From CAYMRL01 sp964398985 (GTDB lineage Bacteria; Deinococcota; Deinococci; Deinococcales; Trueperaceae), in the NCBI GenBank assembly GCA_964398985.1, contig CAYNOS010000005.1, positions 1 to 64,000 on the forward strand: a stretch of 64,000 bases of DNA, given 5' to 3'. The translations under genes and the position numbers were made by a program. This document shows positions 1 through 8,376 of this stretch, piece by piece. Position 1 is the stretch's first letter. Each line of letters starts with the position of its first letter. Under the pieces are notes generated by a model that worked only from the letters and a program-made list of their open reading frames with translations, was not told the origin of the DNA and did not search any database.

Positions 1-172
1 TCACTCACACTTTAGGGTTGTCTTGAAGTATCTCACGCTCCTTCTTGCCCGTATGGCGAGAGCCTAGCACGAGGTCGTGAGAACCAACTTGTGATGCTTC
101 ACGTTTACGCCGTGCTGGACGCTTTCTTCTTCGGGCTTGACAAGCCTCGGTTCAGCGCTTCCGCTGCCTGGT

Positions 173-1090
173 ATGCTCCATCGCACTTTGGGCAGCAGTG
201 CGCAGCGTGTCGGCCAGCGAGACGGTGCGGGGGGGCCGGCCGCCGGCCGGCGCGGGCGACCTTCGCGCGGGATCGGACTGGCTGTCCCGGCGACCGTCTG
301 GCTGGTGCTGTTCTTCCTGCTTCCGCTGGTGTTCGTGGCGGTCTCGAGCTTCCTCACCAGGGGCCCGGCCGGGGCGCCGGTGCCGCCGCTGACGATCGAC
401 CACTACCAGCGCACCATCGACGTGTTCGGGCCGGTCATCTGGCGCAGCCTCTACGTGGCCTTGATTACCACCTTCTTCTGCCTGTTGCTCGGCTATCCGC
501 TGGCCTTCTTCATCAGCCGACGCCGCGACCCGAGGATGCGGTTGCTGCTCCTGTTCCTGGTCCTGCTGCCGTTCTGGACGAACTTCCTGGTGCGCACCTA
601 CGCGCTGATCACGATCGTGCAGCGCGAGGGGCTCCTCAACGAGCTGCTGTTGCGGCTGGGCGTGATCCTCGAGCCGCTCCAGATGCTGCTGACCTCCAAC
701 GCCGTGGTGCTGGGCCTCGTGTACGGTTACCTGCCGTTCATGGTGCTGCCGATCTTCGCGTCGGTCGAGCGCCTCGACCAGCGCTACGTCGAGGCCGCCC
801 ACGACCTCGGCGCCAGCGACGTCGTCGCGTTCCTGCGGGTCGTGTTCCCGCTGACCCTGCCCGGCGTCGTGGCCGGCTGCATGCTCGTCTTCATCCCATC
901 GATCGGCGCGTTCGTGACCCCCGACCTGATGGGCGGCACCCGCGGCCTGATGATCGGCAACCTCATCCAGAGCCAGTTCGGAGGCCGCGGCAACATCCCG
1001 CTCGGCAGCGCGGTCTCGATGGTCCTGTTGTTGATCGTGTTCATCGGCGTGCTCGTGTACACGCGCTGGGGCCAGGAGCGTGACGCCTGA
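173..1090 (+). CDS. potB: Polyamine-type ABC transporter permease (PotB family)
   Basis: Inner-membrane permease subunit of a spermidine/putrescine-type ABC importer. After a short Arg/Gly-rich N-terminus, the hydrophobic segment LAVPATVWLVLFFLLPLVF starts the membrane domain; about six membrane spans follow. The cytoplasmic EAA loop that docks on the ATPase reads EAAHDLGASD near residue 207, as in PotB. Start is uncertain: a TTG at 137 is in frame and neither start has a Shine-Dalgarno, so I chose the ATG. The stop overlaps the potC start (TGATG). The ATPase and binding protein are not next to it but at 9519-11715 on the other strand. Bases 1-172 show no other gene I can support. Confidence 0.9.
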   Translation: MLHRTLGSSAQRVGQRDGAGGPAAGRRGRPSRGIGLAVPATVWLVLFFLLPLVFVAVSSFLTRGPAGAPVPPLTIDHYQRTIDVFGPVIWRSLYVALITTFFCLLLGYPLAFFISRRRDPRMRLLLLFLVLLPFWTNFLVRTYALITIVQREGLLNELLLRLGVILEPLQMLLTSNAVVLGLVYGYLPFMVLPIFASVERLDQRYVEAAHDLGASDVVAFLRVVFPLTLPGVVAGCMLVFIPSIGAFVTPDLMGGTRGLMIGNLIQSQFGGRGNIPLGSAVSMVLLLIVFIGVLVYTRWGQERDA

Positions 1091-2040
1091 TGGCTGCCAG
1101 GCTGCCCGGTGAGGAGCTCGCGACCGACCGCTTCGCTCTCGACAAGGGCCGGTTCGCCCGCGACATGGCGGTACGCCGGATCGGCCAGGCCGGTCTGTGG
1201 TTGAGCCCGGTGATCGCCTACCTGTTCTTGTGGGTGCCGATCCTGGTGCTGGTCGTCTTCTCCTTCAACGACTCGGCCTCGGTGTCGGCGTGGCGAGGGT
1301 TCACCACCCGCTGGTACGAGAACATCTTCAGCGGCAACATCACCGCCGGCACCGAAGCTGCGCGCTTCCAGACCGAGCTGCTCCTGAAGGCGGTGCGCAA
1401 CTCACTGGTCGTCGCCACCTTGGCGACGTTGGTGGCGACGGCGTTGGGCACGATGCTGGCGCTGGCGCTGGGCCGCGGCCGCTTCCGCGGCCGCAAGACC
1501 CTCGACGCCCTCTTCTACCTGCCGGTAGTGATCCCCGACATCACACACGGGGTGGCGCTCGCCGTGTTCTTCAACCTGGTGTTCGAGGCGGCGCAGGCGC
1601 TGCTCGGGATCCGCCTGGTGCCCGGCTTCGCGACCATCATCATCGCGCACGTGGCGTTCAACATCTCGTTCGTGGCCATCGTCGTGCGGGCGCGCCTCGC
1701 CACCATGGACCCGACGCTCGAGGAGGCCGCCGGCGACCTCGGCGCCAACCGCATCGTCACCTTCTGGCGAGTCACCTTCCCGATCCTGATGCCAGGCGTG
1801 CTGGCCGGTGGGCTGCTCGCGTTCACGCTCTCGCTCGACGACTTCGTCGTGACCTTCTTCAACGCCGGCGTCGGGACCACCACGTTGCCGCTCTACGTCT
1901 ACGGGATGCTCAAGCAGCGCGTGCCGCCCGAGATCAACGCGATCTCGACGCTGATGATCGTGGTGTCGATCGTGCTGGTCGGCGTCTCGCTACTGTTCCA
2001 GCGTTCCAGCGCCGCCCGCGAGGCCCGCGAGACGCCCTGA
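1090..2040 (+). CDS. potC: Polyamine-type ABC transporter permease (PotC family)
   Basis: Second permease of the same importer, 316 residues. It begins with a hydrophilic stretch of about 35 residues and then a first membrane helix (WLSPVIAYLFLWVPILVLVV). The EAA loop EEAAGDLGANRI near residue 211 is the contact for PotA, and LSLDDFVVTFF in the last third is typical of PotC/YdcV proteins. Its ATG shares one base with the potB stop, so the two are translationally coupled and probably form a heterodimeric channel. It ends 19 bp before the convergent peptidase gene. Confidence 0.92.
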   Translation: MAARLPGEELATDRFALDKGRFARDMAVRRIGQAGLWLSPVIAYLFLWVPILVLVVFSFNDSASVSAWRGFTTRWYENIFSGNITAGTEAARFQTELLLKAVRNSLVVATLATLVATALGTMLALALGRGRFRGRKTLDALFYLPVVIPDITHGVALAVFFNLVFEAAQALLGIRLVPGFATIIIAHVAFNISFVAIVVRARLATMDPTLEEAAGDLGANRIVTFWRVTFPILMPGVLAGGLLAFTLSLDDFVVTFFNAGVGTTTLPLYVYGMLKQRVPPEINAISTLMIVVSIVLVGVSLLFQRSSAAREARETP

Positions 2041-2054
2041 CGAGCGACCGCTCG
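2041..2054. terminator. Short GC hairpin between convergent genes
   Basis: CGAGC-GACC-GCTCG forms a 5-bp stem with a 4-base loop in the 19-bp gap between the potC stop and the stop of the convergent S9 peptidase gene. The position suits a bidirectional transcription end, but there is no T-tract on either side, so termination is only a guess. Confidence 0.3.
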
Positions 2055-2059
2055 CGGCG

Positions 2060-3877
2060 TCAGCTCAGATGGCGCTCCAGGAACTCGGCGCTCAGCTTCA
2101 ACCAGCGCGTGCGCCCGTCCCGGTCGGGTGGTCCGTGGCCGGCCTTCTCGTCGACGACGTACTCGACCTCGACGCCTCGCGCCCTCAGGCGCTCGACGAA
2201 CTGATCGCTCTCCGCCTGGACGACCCGCGGGTCGTTGGCGCCCTGGATCACCAACAAGGGGGCCGTGAGACGGTCGGCGTGCGTGATCGGGGAGCGCTCC
2301 ATGAGCAGCTCCCTGTCGGCCTCCGGGTCGCCGACCCATCTGGCCATCATCCCGCGCCAGTGCGGCGGCACGGAGGCGACGAAGGTGACCAGGTTCGAGG
2401 GGCCGACCCAGTCGACGCCGACCGACCAGTACTCCGGCAACCGCGTCAGTGCCGAGAGCGTCGCGAAACCCCCGAACGATCCGCCGAAGACGCCCAGCTT
2501 GCCGGCGTCGACCCACGGCAGCGACCGCAGGTACTCCGCTGCCCCGGCGATGTCCTTGAGCTCGTCGCCGCCCCAATCGCGGTAGATCAGCTTCTGGAAG
2601 CTCTTGCCGTAACCGGTCGAGCCGCGGATGTTGGGCGCCAGCACCCCGATGCCGCGCGACAACAGGTACTGGTAGAGGCCCGAGTAAGCGTAGTTCGGCA
2701 GCTCCTGGGTCTCGGGGCCGCCGTGCAGCGACACGACGACGGGAAAGGGCCCCTCGCCGGGCGGCCGGTAGAGCCAAGCGGAGATGTCACGGTCGAAGCT
2801 GGGATAGTTGATCAGGTCGGGCACCGACATGTCGCCGTCCGGGATGCCGCCGAGCATGCTCTGCTCGACATCTTGGCTGGCGCCGCTGGCGACGTCGAGC
2901 AGCCTCAAGGTCGTCGACGCCTTGGGCGTGGAGATCCCCAATAACAGCTGGCTGCCGCCAGGCGCAGCGGCCAACTCCGTCACCACGCCCAGAGGCAGGC
3001 GCGGCGCCTCGATCGGCCTCTCGGCGCCGTCCTCGATGCGCCACAGGCGCAGCTCGGAAGCGCCGCCCACGTTGAGCACCCCGGCCAGCAGCGAACCGTC
3101 GCGACTGACTACGCCGCCTTCGAAGTCGGCGGCCCCTTCCCGCTCCGAGAGCAGGTAGCGCCACGGCTCGCCATGACGCGGGAGGAAGGCCAAGCCGGTG
3201 AACTCCTGATCGCTGTCGGTCATGACGTAGATGCCCGAGGAGTCCGCACGCCAGTCGAGGGGTATCGCCTTGTAGCCGTCCTCGTCCTCCTCGGAGGCCG
3301 AGCCCAGCGCCACCGAGTGGGACCTCGTTTCCAGGTCGAGGAACATGATGCGCTGCCGGGTGTTCGAGATCACCTGGACGATCGCGGCGGTCTTGCCGTC
3401 GGGCGAGACGCCAGTGGGGTAGTACAGGCCGCCGGTCATCAGGCGGTCGATCTCACCGGTCTCGGGGTCGATCAGCATGGGGTCCATCTCGCGGGGGTCG
3501 CGGTCGTTGCCGCCCGCCACGATGCGGCCTCCGTCGGGAGTCCAGCCCGCCAGGTTGAACTGCGCGGTCGGAGCGTCGGTGAGCTTCCTGGGCCACCCGC
3601 CGGCTGCCGGCATCACGTAGACCTGGTGCATCTCGTCGCCGTCGGTGTCGGCCAGCAGCGCCAGCTGCCGCGAGTCGGGCGAGAACTCGAACCCGGTGAC
3701 GCGGTTGGCAGTGAACGCGGTCAGCTGCCTGGCGAAGCCTCCGCCGGCGGGCTGCCACCAGACGTTGGAGATGCCGGTCGTGTTGGCGAGGTAGGCGAAG
3801 CCGCTACCGTCGGGGGCGAAGCGCGGCTGGCTCAGCAGACGAACGGCGGAGTACTGCTCGAATGCGTGACGGTTCAC
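2060..3877 (-). CDS. S9 family prolyl oligopeptidase-type serine peptidase
   Basis: Serine peptidase of the prolyl oligopeptidase/acylaminoacyl-peptidase type, 605 residues, without a signal peptide and so probably cytoplasmic. Residues about 15-330 contain propeller-type repeats (phrases such as PRFAPDGSGFAYLA and FEFSPDSRQLALL), and residues about 350-605 are the alpha/beta-hydrolase domain. The catalytic triad is visible: Ser467 in GGSFGG, Asp549 in GANDPR and His581 in AGHGPP. I chose the GTG at 3877 because GGAGG lies 5 nt before it and the protein then begins just before the propeller; an upstream in-frame start at 3967 adds only low-complexity sequence. Divergent from the sigma factor gene. 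Confidence 0.9.
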   Translation of the reverse strand: MNRHAFEQYSAVRLLSQPRFAPDGSGFAYLANTTGISNVWWQPAGGGFARQLTAFTANRVTGFEFSPDSRQLALLADTDGDEMHQVYVMPAAGGWPRKLTDAPTAQFNLAGWTPDGGRIVAGGNDRDPREMDPMLIDPETGEIDRLMTGGLYYPTGVSPDGKTAAIVQVISNTRQRIMFLDLETRSHSVALGSASEEDEDGYKAIPLDWRADSSGIYVMTDSDQEFTGLAFLPRHGEPWRYLLSEREGAADFEGGVVSRDGSLLAGVLNVGGASELRLWRIEDGAERPIEAPRLPLGVVTELAAAPGGSQLLLGISTPKASTTLRLLDVASGASQDVEQSMLGGIPDGDMSVPDLINYPSFDRDISAWLYRPPGEGPFPVVVSLHGGPETQELPNYAYSGLYQYLLSRGIGVLAPNIRGSTGYGKSFQKLIYRDWGGDELKDIAGAAEYLRSLPWVDAGKLGVFGGSFGGFATLSALTRLPEYWSVGVDWVGPSNLVTFVASVPPHWRGMMARWVGDPEADRELLMERSPITHADRLTAPLLVIQGANDPRVVQAESDQFVERLRARGVEVEYVVDEKAGHGPPDRDGRTRWLKLSAEFLERHLS

Positions 3878-3948
3878 GTCTTCCTCCGGTGCGGGAGTAC
3901 TGCGGGCGGCAGCGAGCTGGCCGCTACGAAGCGGCGGTGGGCGCCCGA

Positions 3949-3958
3949 TGTCGCGACA
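3949..3958. repeat. 10-bp palindrome TGTCGCGACA in a divergent promoter region
   Basis: A perfect 10-bp palindrome lies between the divergent S9 peptidase (start 3877) and sigma factor (start 4008) genes. It could be an operator half-site pair, but in GC-rich DNA such a palindrome can occur by chance and I see no second copy. Confidence 0.25.
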
Positions 3959-4007
3959 GCCTACCACCTAGCATCCGCGTAGCCGTACCGTGCGTAGTAG
4001 ATGACAG

Positions 4008-4619
4008 GTGCGGCTGAGCTTGGCTGAGACCCAGTCCACCGGTCGCGAAGCGACCGGCGACCACCAGGCGGTTCCCGACACCGAGCTGGTGATGGCCGTG
4101 GCGAACGGGAGCGAGGAGGCGCTCGGCGCCTTGTTCCGACGTCACGCTGGCGTGATCATGGCGCTCGGCAGGCGCATGCTCGGCAGCCGCGAGGACGCCG
4201 AGGAGGTGCTTCACGACACCTTCCTGAGGTTGTGGAGCCATGCGGCCGACTTCGATCCGCAACGCGCCGCCGTCAGGACGTACCTCTATGCGGTGGCCCG
4301 CAACCTGTGCGTCTCGCGCCTCCGGGCGAAAGCCGCCAGGCCCGCCATCGCCGCGCTCGACCCGGAGTCGAGCGCGCTGATCACGGCGTTCTCGCAGACG
4401 TTCGACCTGCTGCCGCTGCTGCTGGCGCGCCGGGCCCTGGAGGCCTTGGATGAACGGGACAGGGTGTTGATGGAGGAAGCCTACTTCGGCGGCTGGTCGC
4501 AGTCCGAACTCGCGCAGCGCCATGCCTTGCCGCTCGGGACCTTGAAGAGCCGCATGCGGCGGTCGCTGATCAAGATGCGTGCCGCCGTGGAGAGCCCGGC
4601 GATGGACGGTGACTCATGA
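4008..4619 (+). CDS. ECF-type RNA polymerase sigma factor
   Basis: Extracytoplasmic-function (group 4) sigma factor, 203 residues. Sigma region 2 spans about residues 34-105, with core-binding and -10-melting sequence around EDAEEVLHDTFLRLW and RTYLYAVARNLCVSRLR. Region 4 spans about 143-195, with the helix-turn-helix SQSELAQRHALPLGTLKSR. The residues between them are the usual linker. Its last four bases (ATGA) start the next gene, a membrane protein of anti-sigma type, so the two form a regulatory pair. GTG start; no clear Shine-Dalgarno. I could not see a typical ECF promoter (GAAC/CGTC) upstream, so autoregulation is not shown. Confidence 0.92.
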   Translation: MRLSLAETQSTGREATGDHQAVPDTELVMAVANGSEEALGALFRRHAGVIMALGRRMLGSREDAEEVLHDTFLRLWSHAADFDPQRAAVRTYLYAVARNLCVSRLRAKAARPAIAALDPESSALITAFSQTFDLLPLLLARRALEALDERDRVLMEEAYFGGWSQSELAQRHALPLGTLKSRMRRSLIKMRAAVESPAMDGDS

Positions 4620-5359
4620 GCAGCCAGCGCGGCGAAGAACACCGCGACCCGTTCGACGGCGTCGCAGCGCCAGGTAGCCCGGGCGACGCCGTCGGGCTCG
4701 ACGTGCTCGACGCGTTCCCGGCCACCTTGCCGGAGGAGAGCGTGCCCGCCGGAAGCTGGCAGCGGCTGGCTGCCGCGGTCGCGGCCGAGCCGCGGCTCCC
4801 TCGACCCCCGCTGGCGCACGAACTGCCCGCAGCGCCAGCAGGGCGCGCAGGCTGGCGGCGCTGGCGGCCTGCCGGGCCGTTCGCCACTGCCGGCGCCTGG
4901 CTGGGGGCCGTGGCGGCCGTGGCAGTCATCGCCGTAGGCGGCGCCTTCGCCGGGATGCAGGCCGCTCGGTTGCGCTCGCTCGAGAGCGAGCAGGCGTTGC
5001 TGGCCTCCTGGATGTCGGACCCTGAGATGCACCTGGTGGCGCTCCAGGCACCGGCCGGAGCGGCTGGCGCGCCGCCGACCTGGCCGGACGACTGGCACCT
5101 CGCTGAGTACGACGGCAGCGCGGGACGCCTCGGCATCGTCTGCGTCCTGCCCGACGGGCGCGCCCTGGTGTTCCTCGCTCAGCGCGCTCCGCGCCGCGCC
5201 GAGTACGTGGTGCTCGGGGGCGAGGGCGGCCAGGTCGAGCTGGCGCGCGGCCAAGGCAACCTGCTCCAGTTCGAGGCCGGCACCAGCGACCGCGTCAGCG
5301 TCAGGCTCCTGACGGCCGCCGGCGACGTGACACCGGTAGCTTGGGCGCAGCTCAGGTAG
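4616..5359 (+). CDS. Anti-sigma factor, RskA-like membrane protein
   Basis: Likely anti-sigma factor for the ECF sigma factor just upstream, overlapping it by ATGA. 247 residues: a cytoplasmic N-terminal part of about 88 residues, one membrane helix at about 90-113 (GAWLGAVAAVAVIAVGG), a short coiled segment (ARLRSLESEQALLASWM) and an outer domain resembling the RskA/anti-sigma-K C-terminal domain (GIVCVLPDGRALVFL, PVAWAQLR). The N-terminal part lacks the HxxxCxxC zinc motif of classical ZAS anti-sigma factors, so sigma binding must be by another surface. Assignment rests on gene pairing, topology and the C-terminal pattern. Confidence 0.75.
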   Translation: MSSQRGEEHRDPFDGVAAPGSPGDAVGLDVLDAFPATLPEESVPAGSWQRLAAAVAAEPRLPRPPLAHELPAAPAGRAGWRRWRPAGPFATAGAWLGAVAAVAVIAVGGAFAGMQAARLRSLESEQALLASWMSDPEMHLVALQAPAGAAGAPPTWPDDWHLAEYDGSAGRLGIVCVLPDGRALVFLAQRAPRRAEYVVLGGEGGQVELARGQGNLLQFEAGTSDRVSVRLLTAAGDVTPVAWAQLR

Positions 5360-5406
5360 GCCGCCTGGAGGACGTTCACCCCTCGGAAGCAGTACGCGAC
5401 GTGGGA

Positions 5407-5412
5407 TAACGT
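5407..5412 (+). promoter_or_regulatory. -10 box TAACGT placed for a leaderless mRNA
   Basis: TAACGT fits TANNNT and ends 6 nt before the ATG at 5419, so transcription would start at the initiation codon. No good -35 hexamer is seen. The CoA-transferase has no Shine-Dalgarno, which agrees with a leaderless transcript. Confidence 0.45.
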
Positions 5413-5418
5413 GCCGGC

Positions 5419-6720
5419 ATGGCCGAAGCAACCAGCCAGCTCAGCTACGTTGCCACCCCCGCCGATGCGGTGGCAGCGGTCAGATCGGGCGACCGGGTGT
5501 TCCTTCACAGCATCGCCGCCGCGCCGCAGCAGTTGATCGCCGCGCTCACGGCCAGAGCCGGGGAGCTGCGCGCGGTGGAGATCGTCCACCTTCACACCGA
5601 GGGGCCGGCGCCCTACGCCGCCCCCGAGGTCGCCGGCAGCTTCCACGTCAACGCTCTGTTCGTCGGCAAGAACGTTCGCGACGCCGTGGCTCGCGGCCAG
5701 GCCGATTACGTACCGATCTTCCTGAGCGAGGTTCCGCGGCTGCTGCGTTCCGGCGCGCTGCCGCTCGATGTCGCGTTGATCCACGTCTCGCCGCCTGACC
5801 GCCACGGGTTCTGTTCCCTCGGGACGTCGGTCGATGCGACGCGGGCAGCGGTGCAGGCCGCGCGCACGGTCATCGCGCAGGTGAACCCGCGCATGCCGCG
5901 CAGCCATGGCGACGGCCTGCTTCACGTCGACGACATCGACGTGGCCGTCGCCGTCGACGAGCCGATCCTCGAGGTGACGCCCGTCAGCCTCAGCGAGGCC
6001 GAACGCACCATCGGCTACTTCGTGGCCAGCCTCGTCGAGGACGGCGCCACCTTGCAGCTCGGCATCGGAGCGATACCCGACGCCGTGCTCGCCGCGCTCG
6101 AGGGCCATAGGGACCTCGGGATCCACAGCGAGATGTTCTCCGATGGCGTCGTCGACCTGATCGAGCGCGGCGTCGTCACCAACGCGCGCAAGCGCAACCA
6201 CCCGGGCAAGACGGTCGCCAGCTTCGTGATGGGCTCCCAGCGTCTGTACGACTTCATCGATGACAACCCGTCGGTGCTGCTGCTCGACGTCGAGTACGTC
6301 AACGACACCGCCGTGATCCGACGCAACCCGCGCGTCACCGCCATCAACTCGGCCATCGAGGTCGACCTGACGGGGCAGGTGTGCGCCGACTCGATCGGGA
6401 CCATCTTGTACTCGGGCGTCGGCGGCCAGCTCGACTTCATCCGTGGCGCCTCGCTATCCGAGGGTGGCAAGCCGGTGATCGCTCTGCCGTCGGTCACCAG
6501 CCGCGGCGAGAGCCGCATCGTCCCGTTCCTCAAACAGGGCGCCGGCGTGGTCACCACCAGGGCGCACGTGCACTACGTCGTCACCGAGCACGGGGTCGCA
6601 GGGCTGTATGGCAAGAACCTCAGGCAGCGCGCCAAGGCTCTGATCGAGATCGCCGATCCGCGGCACCGCGAGGCTCTCGAACGAGCCGCCTACGAGCGTT
6701 TCAAGCAGATGCCCGGCTGA
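5419..6720 (+). CDS. 4-hydroxybutyrate/acetate-type CoA-transferase
   Basis: Member of the acetyl-CoA hydrolase/transferase family, 433 residues, transferring CoA between acetyl-CoA and a short acid (4-hydroxybutyrate, butyrate or a relative). The family's catalytic glutamate is present: Glu238 in IHSEMFSDG, the same residue number as in the well-studied clostridial 4-hydroxybutyrate CoA-transferase. Glycine-rich CoA-binding loops (LQLGIGAIPDAV, ILYSGVGGQLDFIRGA) are intact. Start chosen at ATG 5419, directly after a leaderless-type -10 box. No other gene of 4-hydroxybutyrate metabolism is adjacent, so the true acid is unknown. Its 3' end overlaps the convergent ribokinase gene by 20 bp. Confidence 0.88.
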   Translation: MAEATSQLSYVATPADAVAAVRSGDRVFLHSIAAAPQQLIAALTARAGELRAVEIVHLHTEGPAPYAAPEVAGSFHVNALFVGKNVRDAVARGQADYVPIFLSEVPRLLRSGALPLDVALIHVSPPDRHGFCSLGTSVDATRAAVQAARTVIAQVNPRMPRSHGDGLLHVDDIDVAVAVDEPILEVTPVSLSEAERTIGYFVASLVEDGATLQLGIGAIPDAVLAALEGHRDLGIHSEMFSDGVVDLIERGVVTNARKRNHPGKTVASFVMGSQRLYDFIDDNPSVLLLDVEYVNDTAVIRRNPRVTAINSAIEVDLTGQVCADSIGTILYSGVGGQLDFIRGASLSEGGKPVIALPSVTSRGESRIVPFLKQGAGVVTTRAHVHYVVTEHGVAGLYGKNLRQRAKALIEIADPRHREALERAAYERFKQMPG

Positions 6721-7678
6721 GCAGGCCGGCCACCTCGGCGGCCGTCGGCAGCGACGGCTGCGCTCCTTCACGAGTCGCCGCGAGGGCGCCAGCCGCGCTC
6801 GCGAAGCGCACCGCAGCGCCGAGAGCGGCGCCGAGGGTGGCGCCCCGGCTCCCGGCCAGGTGCGTCGTCAGCGCACCGGCGAACGCGTCGCCGGCGCCGG
6901 TGGTGTCCACGACGTCGACTCTGAACGCGGGACAAGCGCCGCTGTTCACGACATCTTCCTGGCGAGCGGCCCACACCGCGCCGTCGGCGCCGAGCGTGAT
7001 CACGATCCGCGGCACGAGCCCGGTGAGCGCGCGCGCCAGCCTCTCCGGGCCAGCGAGCCCCTGCCGGTCCGCGGTGCCCGCCAACGACGCCGCCTCGACC
7101 TCGTTGAGCAGCAAGACGTCGACGTCGGCGAGCTGCTCGCGCGCCAGCGCGCGTGCCGGCGCGAGGTTCAGCACGACCATCACCCCGTGCTCGCGAGCCA
7201 CCCTGGCACCCGCCAAGACCGTGGCGAGCGGCAGCTCCAGCTGCAACAGCAGGGCGTCGGCCGCGCCGATGACGCTCACCGGCAGGTCCTCGGCGGCCAC
7301 CTCGAGGTTGGCGCCGGACGCCACCACGATCTCGTTCTGCCCGCTGGCGTCGACCTGTATGAAGGCCACCCCGGTCGGCGACGGCGAGCTCCTCAGCCAC
7401 CGTGTGTCGACGCCGTCCGCCGTCAGTCCGGCGCGCAGCCGGGCGCCGTGGTCGTCTTCCCCGACGCAGCCGATCAGCGCCGCGCGGGCGCCGAGGCGGG
7501 CGGCTGCGACGGCCTGGTTCGCTCCCTTGCCGCCCAGATGGAGCGTGTAGCTCGCGGTCAGCACCGTCTCGCCGGGGGCGGGGAAGCGTTCCACGGTGGT
7601 GACCAGGTCGACGTTGGCGCTGCCCAGCACCACGATGCTGGGCGCCGTGCGGGGGCCGGGAGCGGGCGCCTCAGCCAC
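6701..7678 (-). CDS. rbsK: Ribokinase-like PfkB family sugar kinase
   Basis: PfkB-family kinase, 325 residues, most like ribokinase (D-ribose to ribose 5-phosphate). Visible motifs: N-terminal substrate motif VVLGSANVDLV, GGKGANQAVAA near residue 50, and the C-terminal DTTGAGDAF near residue 258 with the catalytic Asp. GTG start at 7678 overlaps the stop of the upstream acetyltransferase by 8 nt (GTGGCTGA), so the two are coupled. Last gene of the minus-strand run that starts with potD. No ribose transporter lies nearby, and nucleoside or other pentose substrates remain possible. Confidence 0.85.
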   Translation of the reverse strand: MAEAPAPGPRTAPSIVVLGSANVDLVTTVERFPAPGETVLTASYTLHLGGKGANQAVAAARLGARAALIGCVGEDDHGARLRAGLTADGVDTRWLRSSPSPTGVAFIQVDASGQNEIVVASGANLEVAAEDLPVSVIGAADALLLQLELPLATVLAGARVAREHGVMVVLNLAPARALAREQLADVDVLLLNEVEAASLAGTADRQGLAGPERLARALTGLVPRIVITLGADGAVWAARQEDVVNSGACPAFRVDVVDTTGAGDAFAGALTTHLAGSRGATLGAALGAAVRFASAAGALAATREGAQPSLPTAAEVAGLLSRASA

Positions 7679-8372
7679 CGCGCTCGGGTCGGTAGTTCGG
7701 GTTCTCCCACACGATGAACGAGGCCGCGTCATGGGTCTCGGCGTCGGTCATGTAGTCGTGGATCACGCCCCTGATCTCGAAACCGTTGGCCATCTGGAAG
7801 CTCAAGGTGGCGTCGGAGAGGCGCCCGGCTGCGATGGCCGCGACGTACTCCTCGACGCTCATGTCGGCAGCGTGGGCGGCGTAGCCGGGCAAGGCGCCAC
7901 CGGCGACGATCCCGCGCCGGTTCAGCCGCATGACCAGGTCTTGGCGGGCCTGGTACAGGCGCCTGCCGATCCCGAGGCCGCGGTAGTCAGGGTGCACGCT
8001 GATGTCGGCACCGTAGTACCAGTCTCCCTGCGGGTCGTGGTTGGCATAGGTGCCGCCGGCGATGATCTCGATGAAGGCGTGGTCCGGGCGCGCGAGGTCG
8101 AAGTCGATGAGGAAGCCGGAGCCGAGCCCGACGACGCGCTCCTCGGCCAGCGGCGTCCCGTCCGGCGCCCTGCTTGCCAGCGCCACGAACTCGCCCTCCG
8201 GGAACACCCGTTGATGCGCGAGGAAGTGCTCGGCACGCATCCGCTCTGCGGGGCTCAGGCCCGGGAAGCAGACCCGCTGCAGCTCTTCGAGCGCCACAGC
8301 GTCTTGCGGCCGACTGTTGACGATCCTGACGCCGGCTCGCTCAGGCAGGGCGTTGGGGTGCTCGCTGGCCAC
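7671..8372 (-). CDS. GNAT family N-acetyltransferase
   Basis: Protein of 233 residues with a GNAT acetyl-CoA-binding fold. The motif-A region reads YYGADISVHPDYRGLGIGRRLYQ, i.e. the beta4 strand followed by the R/Q-x-x-G-x-G/A pyrophosphate loop (YRGLGIGRR). The acceptor is not predictable from sequence. GTG start at 8372 lies 4 nt after the stop of the C45-type gene; an earlier in-frame start would overlap that gene by about 85 bp and looks like read-through. Lying in one run with potD and potA, it could act on an amine, but that is inference. Confidence 0.8.
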   Translation of the reverse strand: MASEHPNALPERAGVRIVNSRPQDAVALEELQRVCFPGLSPAERMRAEHFLAHQRVFPEGEFVALASRAPDGTPLAEERVVGLGSGFLIDFDLARPDHAFIEIIAGGTYANHDPQGDWYYGADISVHPDYRGLGIGRRLYQARQDLVMRLNRRGIVAGGALPGYAAHAADMSVEEYVAAIAAGRLSDATLSFQMANGFEIRGVIHDYMTDAETHDAASFIVWENPNYRPERGG

Positions 8373-8376
8373 GCGG

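Noticed and set aside
137..177. TTGACA at 137 with TATGCT at 172 as a promoter
   Set aside because: The spacer is 29 bp, far from the 16-18 bp needed; the TTG is also an in-frame potB start candidate.
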